64,000 nt of DNA from Candidatus Dojkabacteria bacterium (GCA_023229785.1 JALNYV010000002.1:111350-175349), one strand, 5' to 3'; positions 26,164 to 34,955 are shown, counted from the stretch's first letter. The notes: generated by a model from the letters alone, not told the origin. Program-made: numbers and translations.

Positions 26164-26483
26164 AACCTCTCATATTCTTTAGTTATATCTTCAACATCAG
26201 GAGCACCAATGATCCCTAACCACTTATTAAAGTTCTTAATAGCTTCTGGACTATAACCAGAAGCTCCAATAAGTTGATAGGTCTTACCTGAATTAGTAAC
26301 ACCTATTCTCTGATTCACGTCGAAGATATCTATAGGCGAACTAATTCTTCCTTCTTCCCCTGTGTTACCCAAAAAATGTACAGTCCTTTCTGTGCCACCT
26401 ACAATATAAACTCTCCAATCAAAAAGTTTAGTATTTGATTCTGGAACATCCGACACATTTACTACTTCATCTATATTAATCAT
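26160..26483 (-). CDS. Unknown protein (107 aa) after regA
   Basis: 107 residues with alternating beta strands (FDWRVYIVGGTERTVHFLG, GRISSPI) and a helical C-terminus ending GIIGAPDVEDITKEYERL. It is embedded in the regA to deaminase stretch with overlaps of four bases at both ends. No family is recognised beyond similar small proteins in aquatic T4-like replication operons. Confidence 0.6.
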   Translation of the reverse strand: MINIDEVVNVSDVPESNTKLFDWRVYIVGGTERTVHFLGNTGEEGRISSPIDIFDVNQRIGVTNSGKTYQLIGASGYSPEAIKNFNKWLGIIGAPDVEDITKEYERL

Positions 26484-26890
26484 AACACATTAATTATTTT
26501 TTTACCAATGTTATATTTTGCTACTAACGTCCAATTAAGTTTATCCTTAAATGGAATTATCTTAATCTGATGAATAGGAGCTAGATCTCGATCACTGAAC
26601 GTTTTAGGAGTTAAGATTTTAAATAAACCCCATTCCTGTAATAATTTGGCGATAGAGTTTCTACGTTGTATATCATTCTCTGTTATATCTGTTGGCTTAC
26701 CATCAAGATCAAACAGTTCCTTGAAATGTACTAGATAATACTTACCTTGTTTATGGAGTATATGGCAGGATTGATAAAGAATCTTTTCCTTTCTTGATGA
26801 TACTCCAATACGTGTAAGTGTTTCTTTAACTTTTAAAAAATCATCATGTTCTGTTAAAGATACCTCAATGAATTTATTTAAATCTGTCAT
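26480..26890 (-). CDS. regA: RegA translational repressor
   Basis: 136 residues. Binds the start regions of many early mRNAs and blocks their translation. The segment TLTRIGVSSRKEKILYQSCH followed by LHKQGKYYLVHFKELF is typical of RegA, as is the RRNSIAKLLQEWGLFKIL block. T4 RegA is 122 residues and follows gene 62 just as here. Two bases separate it from gp62. Confidence 0.9.
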   Translation of the reverse strand: MTDLNKFIEVSLTEHDDFLKVKETLTRIGVSSRKEKILYQSCHILHKQGKYYLVHFKELFDLDGKPTDITENDIQRRNSIAKLLQEWGLFKILTPKTFSDRDLAPIHQIKIIPFKDKLNWTLVAKYNIGKKIINVL

Positions 26891-26892
26891 AA

Positions 26893-27279
26893 TTACTTCC
26901 TCAATCCACCAGTGCTGGTTTTCTTTTGAATTTCTTTGATTTGTTCTTTGTTAAGGATACGAAGAGCATCACGAGCTTTCGCATCAGAAAAGCCAAAAAA
27001 TAACTTCACACATTCTAAATCATCGATAGTTTCTGGCTTTTCCCATTTAACAAAGGGTCTTTTATGTGACCTCACAGTATTTATCAAGAAATCAAACTGT
27101 AGTTTTTTATCAAGGAAGGTTCTTTTATTCATTTCATTAGATTGCATTATACAGTCTTTATAATATGATAATGCTCTATTAACTATAAATGGATTGTATT
27201 CTTTCTCAGTTATATCATCAACGATTAACTGTTTTTTCCCAAATTGTATCTCTTTCACATAATCAAAAGGACTACTCAT
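26893..27279 (-). CDS. 62: Clamp loader small subunit (gp62)
   Basis: 128 residues. Partner of gp44 in the ATP-driven loading of the gp45 clamp. MSSPFDYVKEIQFGKKQLI followed by YNPFIVNRALSYYKDCIM matches the N-terminus of the family in aquatic T4-likes, where the protein is shorter than the 187-residue T4 subunit. The C-terminus is basic (KKTSTGGLRK). The start overlaps the preceding small ORF by four bases. Confidence 0.85.
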   Translation of the reverse strand: MSSPFDYVKEIQFGKKQLIVDDITEKEYNPFIVNRALSYYKDCIMQSNEMNKRTFLDKKLQFDFLINTVRSHKRPFVKWEKPETIDDLECVKLFFGFSDAKARDALRILNKEQIKEIQKKTSTGGLRK

Positions 27280-27455
27280 AATTTTTTCCTTTTATGATCT
27301 ATAACTTCCTGAATAGCCATAGCGTTAGCGAACCATCCTACCATTAAACCTTCATCAATGTCATTAAGGGTCCAATTATTTTCATTCTTACATTTAACAA
27401 ACTCTATAGCCCATACCATTGCATCATTTGTATCAATAAATTCATATTCATTCAT
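27276..27455 (-). CDS. Small conserved protein (59 aa) before gp62
   Basis: 59 residues starting MNEYEFIDTNDAMVWAIEFV, with WFANAMAIQEV near the end. Proteins of this length and ending are common in aquatic T4-like phages. It overlaps its neighbours as ATGA at both ends, which supports translation. Function unknown. Confidence 0.7.
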   Translation of the reverse strand: MNEYEFIDTNDAMVWAIEFVKCKNENNWTLNDIDEGLMVGWFANAMAIQEVIDHKRKKL

Positions 27456-27880
27456 AGTATCACCTTATTTTCTGCTCTAATTAAGTAAGCTAAAGCTAAT
27501 TTTAGACCAGTAGAGGTATCTCCGAGTGCTCCAATACCTCTATTACAACTCTCACATATCCAACCCCTAACTCTATCATTAACATCATCATGATCCAATA
27601 CTAAACCAGAATATCTACGTCCCTTCATATAATCATCATGAATACTTATACCACAACATTCACAATTCTCAGGTTTAGGTGGGGCAAACTTTCTCAACCT
27701 TCTCAATCTTTTTCCTCTCTCACTTACACACTGTCTACATCTAGTATCAAGGTTATCATACATTGCTATATGCTTTGTAAAATCTGTTATAGGTTTATAC
27801 TTCTTACAATATACACACTGTTTCTTTTGTACATTGTCCTCATCATCTTCCCATAATGTAGCAGTCTCAGTTAAACTCAC
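27452..27880 (-). CDS. Endonuclease VII-like HNH nuclease
   Basis: 142 residues. Four cysteines (CVYCKK, CRQC) give an N-terminal zinc finger. CECCG, then LVLDHDDVNDRVRGWICESC, make the EndoVII/HNH core in which Asp-His acts on DNA and the second cysteine pair binds zinc. RGIGALGDTSTGL is the conserved end of the fold. It could be the phage Holliday-junction resolvase (T4 gp49 type) or a homing nuclease. It lies between the two clamp-loader genes and overlaps gp44 by 14 bases. Confidence 0.82.
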   Translation of the reverse strand: MSLTETATLWEDDEDNVQKKQCVYCKKYKPITDFTKHIAMYDNLDTRCRQCVSERGKRLRRLRKFAPPKPENCECCGISIHDDYMKGRRYSGLVLDHDDVNDRVRGWICESCNRGIGALGDTSTGLKLALAYLIRAENKVIL

Positions 27881-28808
27881 AGGATGCCATCAATTCAGTT
27901 AAACAAGCAACAATATTAATCTGTGAATCAGCTACGAATGCTTGCTTGTATTGGTAATCTGCTAAAATAATAACTGCCTGTGGTATACTCTGTGGCTTCA
28001 TAAATTCATATAGACCATCATAAATTTGTCTAAAAAATGCGTTGGGATTAATATCGTTAGATGCTACCCACTTTCTAATAGATCCAAAGTCTTTATTTTT
28101 AATATGGGAAAGTACTTCTGTAATCTCAATGTTAGTAACATAAGAAAGAATTCCAGTGTCTATTCTACCAAACTTTGAGTAGTGTTGTAACTCATTAATT
28201 GTTTTTCTGAAGTCGGGAAAATGTTTCTTAATAAACTCAGCTAACACAGGATTTTCATATTCGATATTGTTATCCTTGAGGATTCCTTGAATAACCTTAA
28301 AGAATCCTTTAGCCATCTGAGCTTTCTCGTTGTTATGTAGAGTGAAGTCGATCTCTGCGAACCTTGACCTTAGAGGCTCGATAATTTTTAACCTATAGTT
28401 GCATGTAAAAATAAAGGTACAGTTACTAGAAAACTTCTCGATGGCATTTCTGAGCCCAGGTTGTGTTGAGTTTGGATTTAGATAATCAGCTTCGTCGATA
28501 ATAATAACCTTTTTACCACCTGAAAGAGACATTGATGAAGCATAGATTGCTATCTTATTTCTTAAAACATCGATACCAGACTCATCAGAACCGTTAATTA
28601 TCATGTAATCACATCCGATTTCTTCACACATTGCAACAGCTATCGTGGTTTTACCTACACCAGCAGTACCATGTAATAAAATACTCTGAATATCTTTATC
28701 ATCTACACACTTACGAAAAGGTATCTTTAGACGCTCTGGAAGTATACATTCATCAACTGTGCTTGGACGATATTTTTCTACCCAAAGTGGATTATCTTTC
28801 TTATCCAT
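27867..28808 (-). CDS. 44: Clamp loader ATPase (gp44)
   Basis: 313 residues, the AAA+ subunit of the gp44/62 clamp loader. LLHGTAGVGKTTIAVAM near residue 48 is Walker A and VIIIDEADYL is Walker B. FIFTCNYRLKIIEPLRSRF contains sensor 1 and the SRF arginine-finger box. The size equals that of T4 gp44 (319). Its start overlaps the preceding AAA protein stop (TAATG). Confidence 0.93.
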   Translation of the reverse strand: MDKKDNPLWVEKYRPSTVDECILPERLKIPFRKCVDDKDIQSILLHGTAGVGKTTIAVAMCEEIGCDYMIINGSDESGIDVLRNKIAIYASSMSLSGGKKVIIIDEADYLNPNSTQPGLRNAIEKFSSNCTFIFTCNYRLKIIEPLRSRFAEIDFTLHNNEKAQMAKGFFKVIQGILKDNNIEYENPVLAEFIKKHFPDFRKTINELQHYSKFGRIDTGILSYVTNIEITEVLSHIKNKDFGSIRKWVASNDINPNAFFRQIYDGLYEFMKPQSIPQAVIILADYQYKQAFVADSQINIVACLTELMASCEFN

Positions 28809-29350
28809 TATATATTACTCCTCAAATTAAAAATTGTGTTCATCTTCTTCTCAAGATCAGAGTTAGTATTAACATATGTGTAGTCAATACTAAAGTGATC
28901 ATATAAATTAATTAGATTATTATGTACAGCTAAACGAAAATTTGGGTCCATATCTCTTACACCATCTGCTACCTGAAAATTGAAACCTTTAGGATCAAGT
29001 ACAAAGATATGCTTATAGTAGTTCTGAGTATATTTCTGAATAGTACTGATATCAGAATACTTAAATAACTCTAACGTCACAGCATACGCTAATGTATCAA
29101 ATACAGATCTATCAGAGATCACATATTCATACTTATCCATTAACTCAATTTCTCTCTTCTGTTGGGCTGCTATGATCCAAAATTGAGTAAGTTCACCCGC
29201 ATCTTTATTAATTTTCAAAGGACACTCTCTGGCTAACTCATCAACTAATACTATGTTGTAACCATTATCTTTTAATTTAGATGCTAAACGATATGCAGAT
29301 GAACTCTTTCCTGTCCCATGAGTTCCTGAAAATGCTATAATATTTTTCAT
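28808..29350 (-). CDS. P-loop ATPase (NadR-like AAA domain)
   Basis: 180 residues from MKNIIAFSGTHGTGKSSSAY. Walker A is GTHGTGKSS and a Walker-B-like acidic site is in LVDELAREC. SDRSVFDTLAYA resembles thymidylate-kinase and NadR-type AAA proteins. It may phosphorylate a nucleoside or nucleotide. The inner Met at 29350 is chosen over an upstream one, which would run back through the hairpin at 29361-29390. A GAAGGTG ribosome site precedes it. Confidence 0.75.
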   Translation of the reverse strand: MKNIIAFSGTHGTGKSSSAYRLASKLKDNGYNIVLVDELARECPLKINKDAGELTQFWIIAAQQKREIELMDKYEYVISDRSVFDTLAYAVTLELFKYSDISTIQKYTQNYYKHIFVLDPKGFNFQVADGVRDMDPNFRLAVHNNLINLYDHFSIDYTYVNTNSDLEKKMNTIFNLRSNI

Positions 29351-29360
29351 ATTCACCTTC

Positions 29361-29390
29361 AAGGAGGTGTAGAATATTCTACACCTCCTT
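29361..29390. promoter_or_regulatory. Perfect 30-base palindrome with SD and anti-SD arms
   Basis: A perfect inverted repeat. The first arm in the minus-strand transcript carries AAGGAGGTG, a full Shine-Dalgarno sequence. The other arm ends CACCTCCTT, identical to the 3' tail of bacterial 16S rRNA. It sits eight bases after the gp45 stop and just before the ribosome site of the ATPase gene. It has no U-run, so a simple terminator is unlikely. Likely an RNA hairpin that ends or gates expression between gp45 and the ATPase-gp44 operon. Confidence 0.75.
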
Positions 29391-29397
29391 AGTATAA

Positions 29398-30075
29398 TTA
29401 TTCGTAGTGACTTCCAGCCTCTATTGTGATCCAATATTGAACTGGAATAATTTTATTAACAAAGTGAGCAATACCCTTGGAAGAAATTTTAACATTATAA
29501 CTTCCTGGTAGAATTTTTGTAAGATTCTCAGTCTTGAAAATCATACGATATGTTGAACCATTACCACCAGTCAATTCTAATGAATCAGTATGAGCCCCAT
29601 CATTCTCAAGATCTATAGTAGTAATATAAATCATACTACCATTAGACTCAATAGCAATATGTGGGGTGGCAAGGACAGAAGCTGCTCTCATAATCCAAAT
29701 AAAGTCTTCAGAACTTAATTCTAGATTAATTTCAGGATCTGGCATAGCAAGAGCTTTATCTGGTGGAGTGACGATCATTGAAGGGTCACAAAATCTATAC
29801 TTAATCTTAGATCTTCCATTATTACCAACAATAACTACATGTTTATCATCAAAGTCAAACGTAGGTTCAACTTTATGAAGAGATACAACTGATAATAAAT
29901 TGTTAAGATCATATACCCCAAAATCACATGGAATATCTTCTATAATCTCAGCTTGGGCGAGAATATTCTTATGTGTTGATACTGTTTTTAATGTATTTCC
30001 CTTCTTAAAATGAATACCTTGATTAATAATTCCAAAGTTTTTTAAGATTGCTAATGTCTCAGGTGTTAATTTCAT
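29398..30075 (-). CDS. 45: Sliding clamp (gp45)
   Basis: 225 residues. Trimeric ring that tethers polymerase and, with gp55, activates late transcription. MKLTPETLAILKNFGIINQG and FGVYDLNNLLSVVSLHKVEP match the gp45 N-terminal strands, and ELTGGNGSTYRMIFKTENL sits near the C-terminal domain. Length equals T4 gp45 (228). It is followed by the 30-base palindrome at 29361-29390. Confidence 0.92.
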   Translation of the reverse strand: MKLTPETLAILKNFGIINQGIHFKKGNTLKTVSTHKNILAQAEIIEDIPCDFGVYDLNNLLSVVSLHKVEPTFDFDDKHVVIVGNNGRSKIKYRFCDPSMIVTPPDKALAMPDPEINLELSSEDFIWIMRAASVLATPHIAIESNGSMIYITTIDLENDGAHTDSLELTGGNGSTYRMIFKTENLTKILPGSYNVKISSKGIAHFVNKIIPVQYWITIEAGSHYE

Positions 30076-30096
30076 AATATACCTACCTTTTCATAA

Positions 30097-30705
30097 TTAT
30101 TTTTCTAAAATTGCTGCGTCAACTGCATGTCTTAGAATGTCTAATGACCAATCGTTTCTAATAAAGACATCAAAATCACATCCAACCCAATCCCATTCAG
30201 ATTTATGAATGTTAAATTTATTCATAAAGTTCTCTCTTGCATCTGAAAAAATAAGATCACTTAAAGTGTCAACCCATACCGGATCAGGACCACGTTGAAT
30301 CCTTACAACTTTACCGCCTATCTTTTTAATATAATCAACTTCATTCTTAAAACGAACATCGGTTATAACAACATTTTCAATACCATTTACTCTTGTTCCT
30401 AAAGATTCACACCAAATATCTCGATGTAAACCTTCTCTACATGCCTCTGTACCAAATAACTGTAGAGCTTTCCTTGGAGTAAAGTCAGAACCATAAACCT
30501 TACTCCAATAAGGATCTGGTTTATCTCTCCATTCTCTAGACTCTCTAGTATTCCCTTCTAGTAATTCTCTATCCCAATTAAATATTATAGCAACACAGTC
30601 TTTAAGAGGTTTTGCAAAGGAATCCGTATAGAATCCCTCTGCTACTAACATCTCTCCAACTGTTCCTTTACCAGAACCAATGAAACCAACCAACCCAACT
30701 ATCAT
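30097..30705 (-). CDS. 1: Deoxynucleoside monophosphate kinase (T4 gp1)
   Basis: 202 residues. Phosphorylates dNMPs for DNA synthesis. MIVGLVGFIGSGKGTVGEML carries Walker A (GSGKGT). TDSFAKPLKDCVAIIFNWDR and the VVITDVRFKNEVDYIKK region are typical of the phage dNMP kinase family. T4 gp1 is 241 residues. It is joined to the glycosyltransferase upstream by ATGA and leads to gp45. Confidence 0.88.
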   Translation of the reverse strand: MIVGLVGFIGSGKGTVGEMLVAEGFYTDSFAKPLKDCVAIIFNWDRELLEGNTRESREWRDKPDPYWSKVYGSDFTPRKALQLFGTEACREGLHRDIWCESLGTRVNGIENVVITDVRFKNEVDYIKKIGGKVVRIQRGPDPVWVDTLSDLIFSDARENFMNKFNIHKSEWDWVGCDFDVFIRNDWSLDILRHAVDAAILEK

Positions 30706-31517
30706 AATTTACCTGTGAAATTTGCAACTGCTGGCATATTTCCTGTGAAAGCGTATGATCCTACATGCTGTGTTTTAACCCAAGGACATAGGAAAATTTC
30801 CCCACCAATTTTACGCCACATCTGACAGAACATATAATCCTCTGAAAGATATCTATCAGAACCGCCACCAGTAATAGAATCAACAGTATCAATAACAGTA
30901 TCAAAGTATGCATGGATGTACCTAGATCCATCAAAATTGGCCTGTCCTACATGATCTGGTTTATAATGGATCTGTGGGTAAGCGATTTGCATTTCTTCAA
31001 ATACACGGCGTTTAATTAGCATATAACCTGTACCGATTTCCATTACCTCTAAAGGTTCTGTTACTGAAAATTGAGAGGTACCAGATACAACATTAAATAC
31101 ATACTCACCAACAAGATTCTCCAATTCTCCGGGGTCGATATCAGGATTGTTTTCAACTGCTAACTTAACGTTAGACCAATTAATTGACTTTTTAGGATAT
31201 GGAGCACCAATAATGTCCTTATCTAGTGCTAACATTGCAATCACATCTTGAGGATTATAATGAATATCAGAGTCAATAAAAAGTAGATGTGAGAAATCGG
31301 TACGTAGGAATTCATCAACTAGATAATTTCGAGCACGAGTGATCAAAGACTCATTAAAAAGAAACGAGAACTTTGATTCTATTGAATACTTCGAGAATAC
31401 GTTTTGAAGATCAAGGCTAGACTTCATATAAAGACCATGAGCCATTCCACCATACATAGGTGTTGCTACAAAAATTTTATTCTTTCTTAAATCTTCAACT
31501 GATACTTGTATTTCCAT
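30702..31517 (-). CDS. Glycosyltransferase (GT-A fold) of the cyanophage type
   Basis: 271 residues. ESLITRARNYLVDEF, then FLRTDFSHLLFIDSDIHYNP, contain the metal-binding DSD site. AMLALDKDIIGAPYPKKSIN follows, the recognisable layout of a glycosyltransferase frequent in aquatic T4-likes. It is the first gene after the strongest early promoter of the window. The acceptor is unknown. Placement in an early operon with gp1 and gp45 suggests action on nucleic acid, host glycan or host protein soon after infection, but the sequence does not tell. Confidence 0.78.
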   Translation of the reverse strand: MEIQVSVEDLRKNKIFVATPMYGGMAHGLYMKSSLDLQNVFSKYSIESKFSFLFNESLITRARNYLVDEFLRTDFSHLLFIDSDIHYNPQDVIAMLALDKDIIGAPYPKKSINWSNVKLAVENNPDIDPGELENLVGEYVFNVVSGTSQFSVTEPLEVMEIGTGYMLIKRRVFEEMQIAYPQIHYKPDHVGQANFDGSRYIHAYFDTVIDTVDSITGGGSDRYLSEDYMFCQMWRKIGGEIFLCPWVKTQHVGSYAFTGNMPAVANFTGKL

Positions 31518-31548
31518 ATTTACTCCATAATTTAATTAATAAAAAAGA

Positions 31549-31577
31549 ACTATACACTATACGTATATTTCTGTCAA
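31549..31577 (-). promoter_or_regulatory. Strong sigma70-type early promoter
   Basis: TTGACA at 31572-31577, an exact 17-base spacer and TATAGT at 31549-31554. The -35 box overlaps the stop of the peptide deformylase gene. It faces the glycosyltransferase, gp1 and gp45 genes. Confidence 0.82.
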
Positions 31578-32152
31578 TGGCTATGTTGACGTATGATTTT
31601 CTTCATAATCTTCTTTTGTTTATTACGAGCTAAAAGGATAGCTGTAGGTCCAACATGATCAATTAATCTAATTCCGTTTAGATGATCCAACTCATGAAGA
31701 TAACATCTGGCAGTGATACCACTAAAAGTCATCTGAACAACATTACCATTTTCGTTTATATACTCAACCTTGATCCAAGTTGGTCTTTTGATTTTAACAA
31801 AGAGTCCTGGAAAAGATAAACACCCCTCGTTACCCTTTAATTCTTCAGATGATGCTTCAATAAGTTGTGGATTAATACATACCATATCATAATCATTACC
31901 ACCTATAACAAACATTCTTACAGACTGACCACATTGATTAGCGGCAAGACCGACTCCATTATATTTCTTTCGTGTCATTTGCATCTGTTTAATCAATTTA
32001 GATAATCTTGAAACATCACCTGTAAATTCTGGTATAACTGACTTCAAAAGAGGAGCACTCTCATCATAGATTGGTAAGATTTTAATATCATCTTTACGTA
32101 CCAATCCAGCACCTGTATCAATTGTTAACATTTCCTTTGTAGGACTATTCAT
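31574..32152 (-). CDS. def: Peptide deformylase
   Basis: 192 residues. Removes formyl groups from new proteins. All three family motifs are present: GVGLAANQCG (motif 1), NEGCLSFPG (motif 2, metal cysteine) and CYLHELDHLNG (motif 3, HELDH metal histidines and catalytic Glu). It is longer than typical phage versions (about 130-160) by a ~35-residue N-terminus. Phage PDFs are common in marine phages and are thought to speed maturation of phage proteins. It follows gp46 in the same operon. Confidence 0.93.
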   Translation of the reverse strand: MNSPTKEMLTIDTGAGLVRKDDIKILPIYDESAPLLKSVIPEFTGDVSRLSKLIKQMQMTRKKYNGVGLAANQCGQSVRMFVIGGNDYDMVCINPQLIEASSEELKGNEGCLSFPGLFVKIKRPTWIKVEYINENGNVVQMTFSGITARCYLHELDHLNGIRLIDHVGPTAILLARNKQKKIMKKIIRQHSH

Positions 32153-32160
32153 ATATCACC

Positions 32161-33876
32161 TCACATTTTTTTCATTTTAGAAAAATTCTTTACCTTGTCA
32201 AACACCAAAACTCTATCAAACTTGTCAAACAGTATATCACCCTTATGAGATATCACATGTATATTAATATTCTCCATATCATGTAATATCTTCAATAAGT
32301 AATCGATTCCAATATCGTCTAAAGATGAATCAAAAATCTCATCTAAGATTAATAGATTTGTATGAGCAGAGTTCTTAATCTTAGCTATCTCTCTCCATGC
32401 AAATAATAATGCTAAATTTATCTTTGTTTTCTCACCTTCAGAAAAGTTATTATATGTAAACTCATCTCTATGTCTCGATTTAATTGTCTCCTTGAATGAT
32501 TCATCTAAATTAAAATTAACAAAAAAATCAAGAGAAGAAAGATACTTATTTACTAACTTGTTTATTATTGGAAGATACTGTTTAATTATCTTAGTCTTTA
32601 TTCCAGAATCTTTCAAGAGTAAAATAGCAGCATCGTAATATACTTTCTCTTCGATAAAATTTTTTAATTCGTCTTGGAGAGTATTTAACTCATCTGATAT
32701 TTTATTAATCTCAACCTCATCTCTTTCATTCAAATTCTTAGTGTCTTTTAACGAGATTACTTGATTTCTTATCTTAATTATATATTTGTTAGTCTCATTG
32801 ACCGCTGCATTATTAGAAGCGATTCTCATTTGAATTTTATGGAGATTAGATTGTTTTTCGTTGACTATATTTAATTTCTGTTGCTCACTATTAAGTTTAG
32901 CTTCCAACTTTACCAATCCAACCTTAATGGTATCGACCTCAGTTGATAACCTATTAATCTCTGTTAGTTTGAAATTCTCATCTATTCTCTGTCTACACAC
33001 AGGACAATCGTTATTTTTCTCAAAGAAGTTTATATCACTCGTATACTTTGAAAGTCTATTTTCAACTGTTGATTCGATCTTAATTAACTTTTTTATTATA
33101 CCTTCAATATCCAATTTGTCGTTAATAGACTCTTGAAGTTTAACAGCTATCTCTGAGAGTTTTTCAACTTCACCTATTATCTTTGTAGTAGAATCTGTAG
33201 ATTTATCTATCTCTAACTCATACTCCTTAATTTTTTCTTCATTATTCTGTTTAAGACTATCTAAGTGCTTTTTTTCAAGGTCATATCTCTGTTTTGTTAG
33301 TTCAATTTGACTCTTCTTATTATTAATTAGATCTTTATTGTTTGAAGTCTTATCTTTAATGATAAGATTCATTGTAGAAAATATGTGAATGTCTAAGAGA
33401 TCTTCAATAATATTTCTACGATCACCGGCAGATAGTTGCATAAACGGTACGAATGAGGCAGATCCTAAAATTACAATCTGAGTAAATGACTTAAAGTTGA
33501 ATTTAAGTATAGATTTCTCAAGAATTTCCTGATAGTCCTTAGTGGCTGCTTCTTGGTTTAAGAGTTCTCCATCTTGGAATATCTGAAAAATATTAGGTTT
33601 AATGCCTCTAATGATCTTATACTTCTTATTATTGGTATTAAATTCAATCTCAACTATACAGTCTTTCTTATTGATACTATTTACTAGGAGTGGTTTATTG
33701 ATATTTCTAAATGCTTTTCCGAATAGTACAAAGCATAATGCATCAAGAACAGTAGACTTACCAGCTCCGTTTTTACCTATTATAAGGGAATTTTGGGTAT
33801 CATTGAGATTAAATGATGTCCAATAATTCCCCGATGATAGTAGATTTTTATATCTTATATTCTCAAATTCAATCAT
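32161..33876 (-). CDS. 46: Recombination exonuclease large subunit (gp46)
   Basis: 571 residues. The SbcC/Rad50-like ATPase that with gp47 resects DNA ends. NSLIIGKNGAGKSTVLDAL is Walker A, and NDCPVCRQRI in the middle of a long coiled coil is the CxxC zinc hook. FSEGEKTKINLALLFAW is the ABC signature and LLILDEIFDSSLDD is Walker B. T4 gp46 is 560 residues. Separated by two bases from gp47. Confidence 0.95.
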   Translation of the reverse strand: MIEFENIRYKNLLSSGNYWTSFNLNDTQNSLIIGKNGAGKSTVLDALCFVLFGKAFRNINKPLLVNSINKKDCIVEIEFNTNNKKYKIIRGIKPNIFQIFQDGELLNQEAATKDYQEILEKSILKFNFKSFTQIVILGSASFVPFMQLSAGDRRNIIEDLLDIHIFSTMNLIIKDKTSNNKDLINNKKSQIELTKQRYDLEKKHLDSLKQNNEEKIKEYELEIDKSTDSTTKIIGEVEKLSEIAVKLQESINDKLDIEGIIKKLIKIESTVENRLSKYTSDINFFEKNNDCPVCRQRIDENFKLTEINRLSTEVDTIKVGLVKLEAKLNSEQQKLNIVNEKQSNLHKIQMRIASNNAAVNETNKYIIKIRNQVISLKDTKNLNERDEVEINKISDELNTLQDELKNFIEEKVYYDAAILLLKDSGIKTKIIKQYLPIINKLVNKYLSSLDFFVNFNLDESFKETIKSRHRDEFTYNNFSEGEKTKINLALLFAWREIAKIKNSAHTNLLILDEIFDSSLDDIGIDYLLKILHDMENINIHVISHKGDILFDKFDRVLVFDKVKNFSKMKKM

Positions 33877-33878
33877 AA

Positions 33879-34955
33879 TTACTCACTTTTCTGTATGTTT
33901 AATGCCTCAATGTATATTTCTCTCATTAAAGTTTTTAATTTTGTTGAGTCAATATCTAATACCTGACTATCTATATACTTATTCAGAATAGTTAAAGTAT
34001 CTTCAGCTTGATCCAGAATCTCATCTTCAATACCTTCAGTGATATCTGTAAAGTCTTCTACTATACCTATGTCACATACACCAGCCTTATAGAAATTATC
34101 AAGTACAACATCAAAAAGATATGGATCAGTCTTATTGATAGTTACTATTTTAATATACGTTTCTTTTTTGATATTATAATCGAAGTTCTTCCAAAACTCA
34201 CTGTCCTGTACAGTATCATCATACGTTACTTTATGAAACATCTGATAAGGATTCTGAATAAACTCTAGCGATCTAGTGTCAAGATCAAATATATGGAAAC
34301 CTCTAGGATCATTGTAATCACTCCAGGTATTCTCTGCTGGTGTTCCTACATAAAAAATATGACCGTCATCTGATTTATGGTGGAAATGACCAGAAAGAAC
34401 TACATCATACTTATTTAAAAAAGATTTATCAATGTTTCCACCTTTAAATTGATTACCACGATCCATTTCAAATCCATTAATCTCAAAGTGTCCTAAACAT
34501 ATCTGAGATTTACTATTAAGAATGTTACTTATAATATTTTCTTTATTATCTTCACAAATCCAAGGAATAAGATCAACAGAGATACCTTCAATATCGACTG
34601 TGACAAAGCCTTTATGAATGTCTATCTGATTATATCCTTTTAATAATAGCTCTGGAGAATTAACCTTCAGAGTATTCTTAAAGGCAGCATCATGATTACC
34701 TATAAGAGTTACCATATTAATTCCATAATGTTCTAACCTATCAAAAAAGTATTCTCTCGATAGGTATAAAGAGTTGAAATTAATAAACTTCCTACGGTCA
34801 AAGAGATCACCTAATTGATATATAACTTTTATACCATTATCTATTAAGTATGGAAAGAAAATATTATCATAAAATTTAGCATAATAATTATGAAAATCTA
34901 ATGAATCTCCACGAACTCCGAAATGACAGTCTCCGAGGATACATATCTTATTCAT
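33879..34955 (-). CDS. 47: Recombination nuclease subunit (gp47)
   Basis: 358 residues. The SbcD/Mre11-like nuclease of the gp46/47 complex. ILGDCHFGVRG, YQLGDLFDRRKF, LIGNHDAAFKN and LGHFEING with VLSGHFHHK are the five phosphoesterase blocks holding two metal ions. T4 gp47 is 339 residues. The start overlaps the gp55 stop by eight bases. Confidence 0.95.
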   Translation of the reverse strand: MNKICILGDCHFGVRGDSLDFHNYYAKFYDNIFFPYLIDNGIKVIYQLGDLFDRRKFINFNSLYLSREYFFDRLEHYGINMVTLIGNHDAAFKNTLKVNSPELLLKGYNQIDIHKGFVTVDIEGISVDLIPWICEDNKENIISNILNSKSQICLGHFEINGFEMDRGNQFKGGNIDKSFLNKYDVVLSGHFHHKSDDGHIFYVGTPAENTWSDYNDPRGFHIFDLDTRSLEFIQNPYQMFHKVTYDDTVQDSEFWKNFDYNIKKETYIKIVTINKTDPYLFDVVLDNFYKAGVCDIGIVEDFTDITEGIEDEILDQAEDTLTILNKYIDSQVLDIDSTKLKTLMREIYIEALNIQKSE

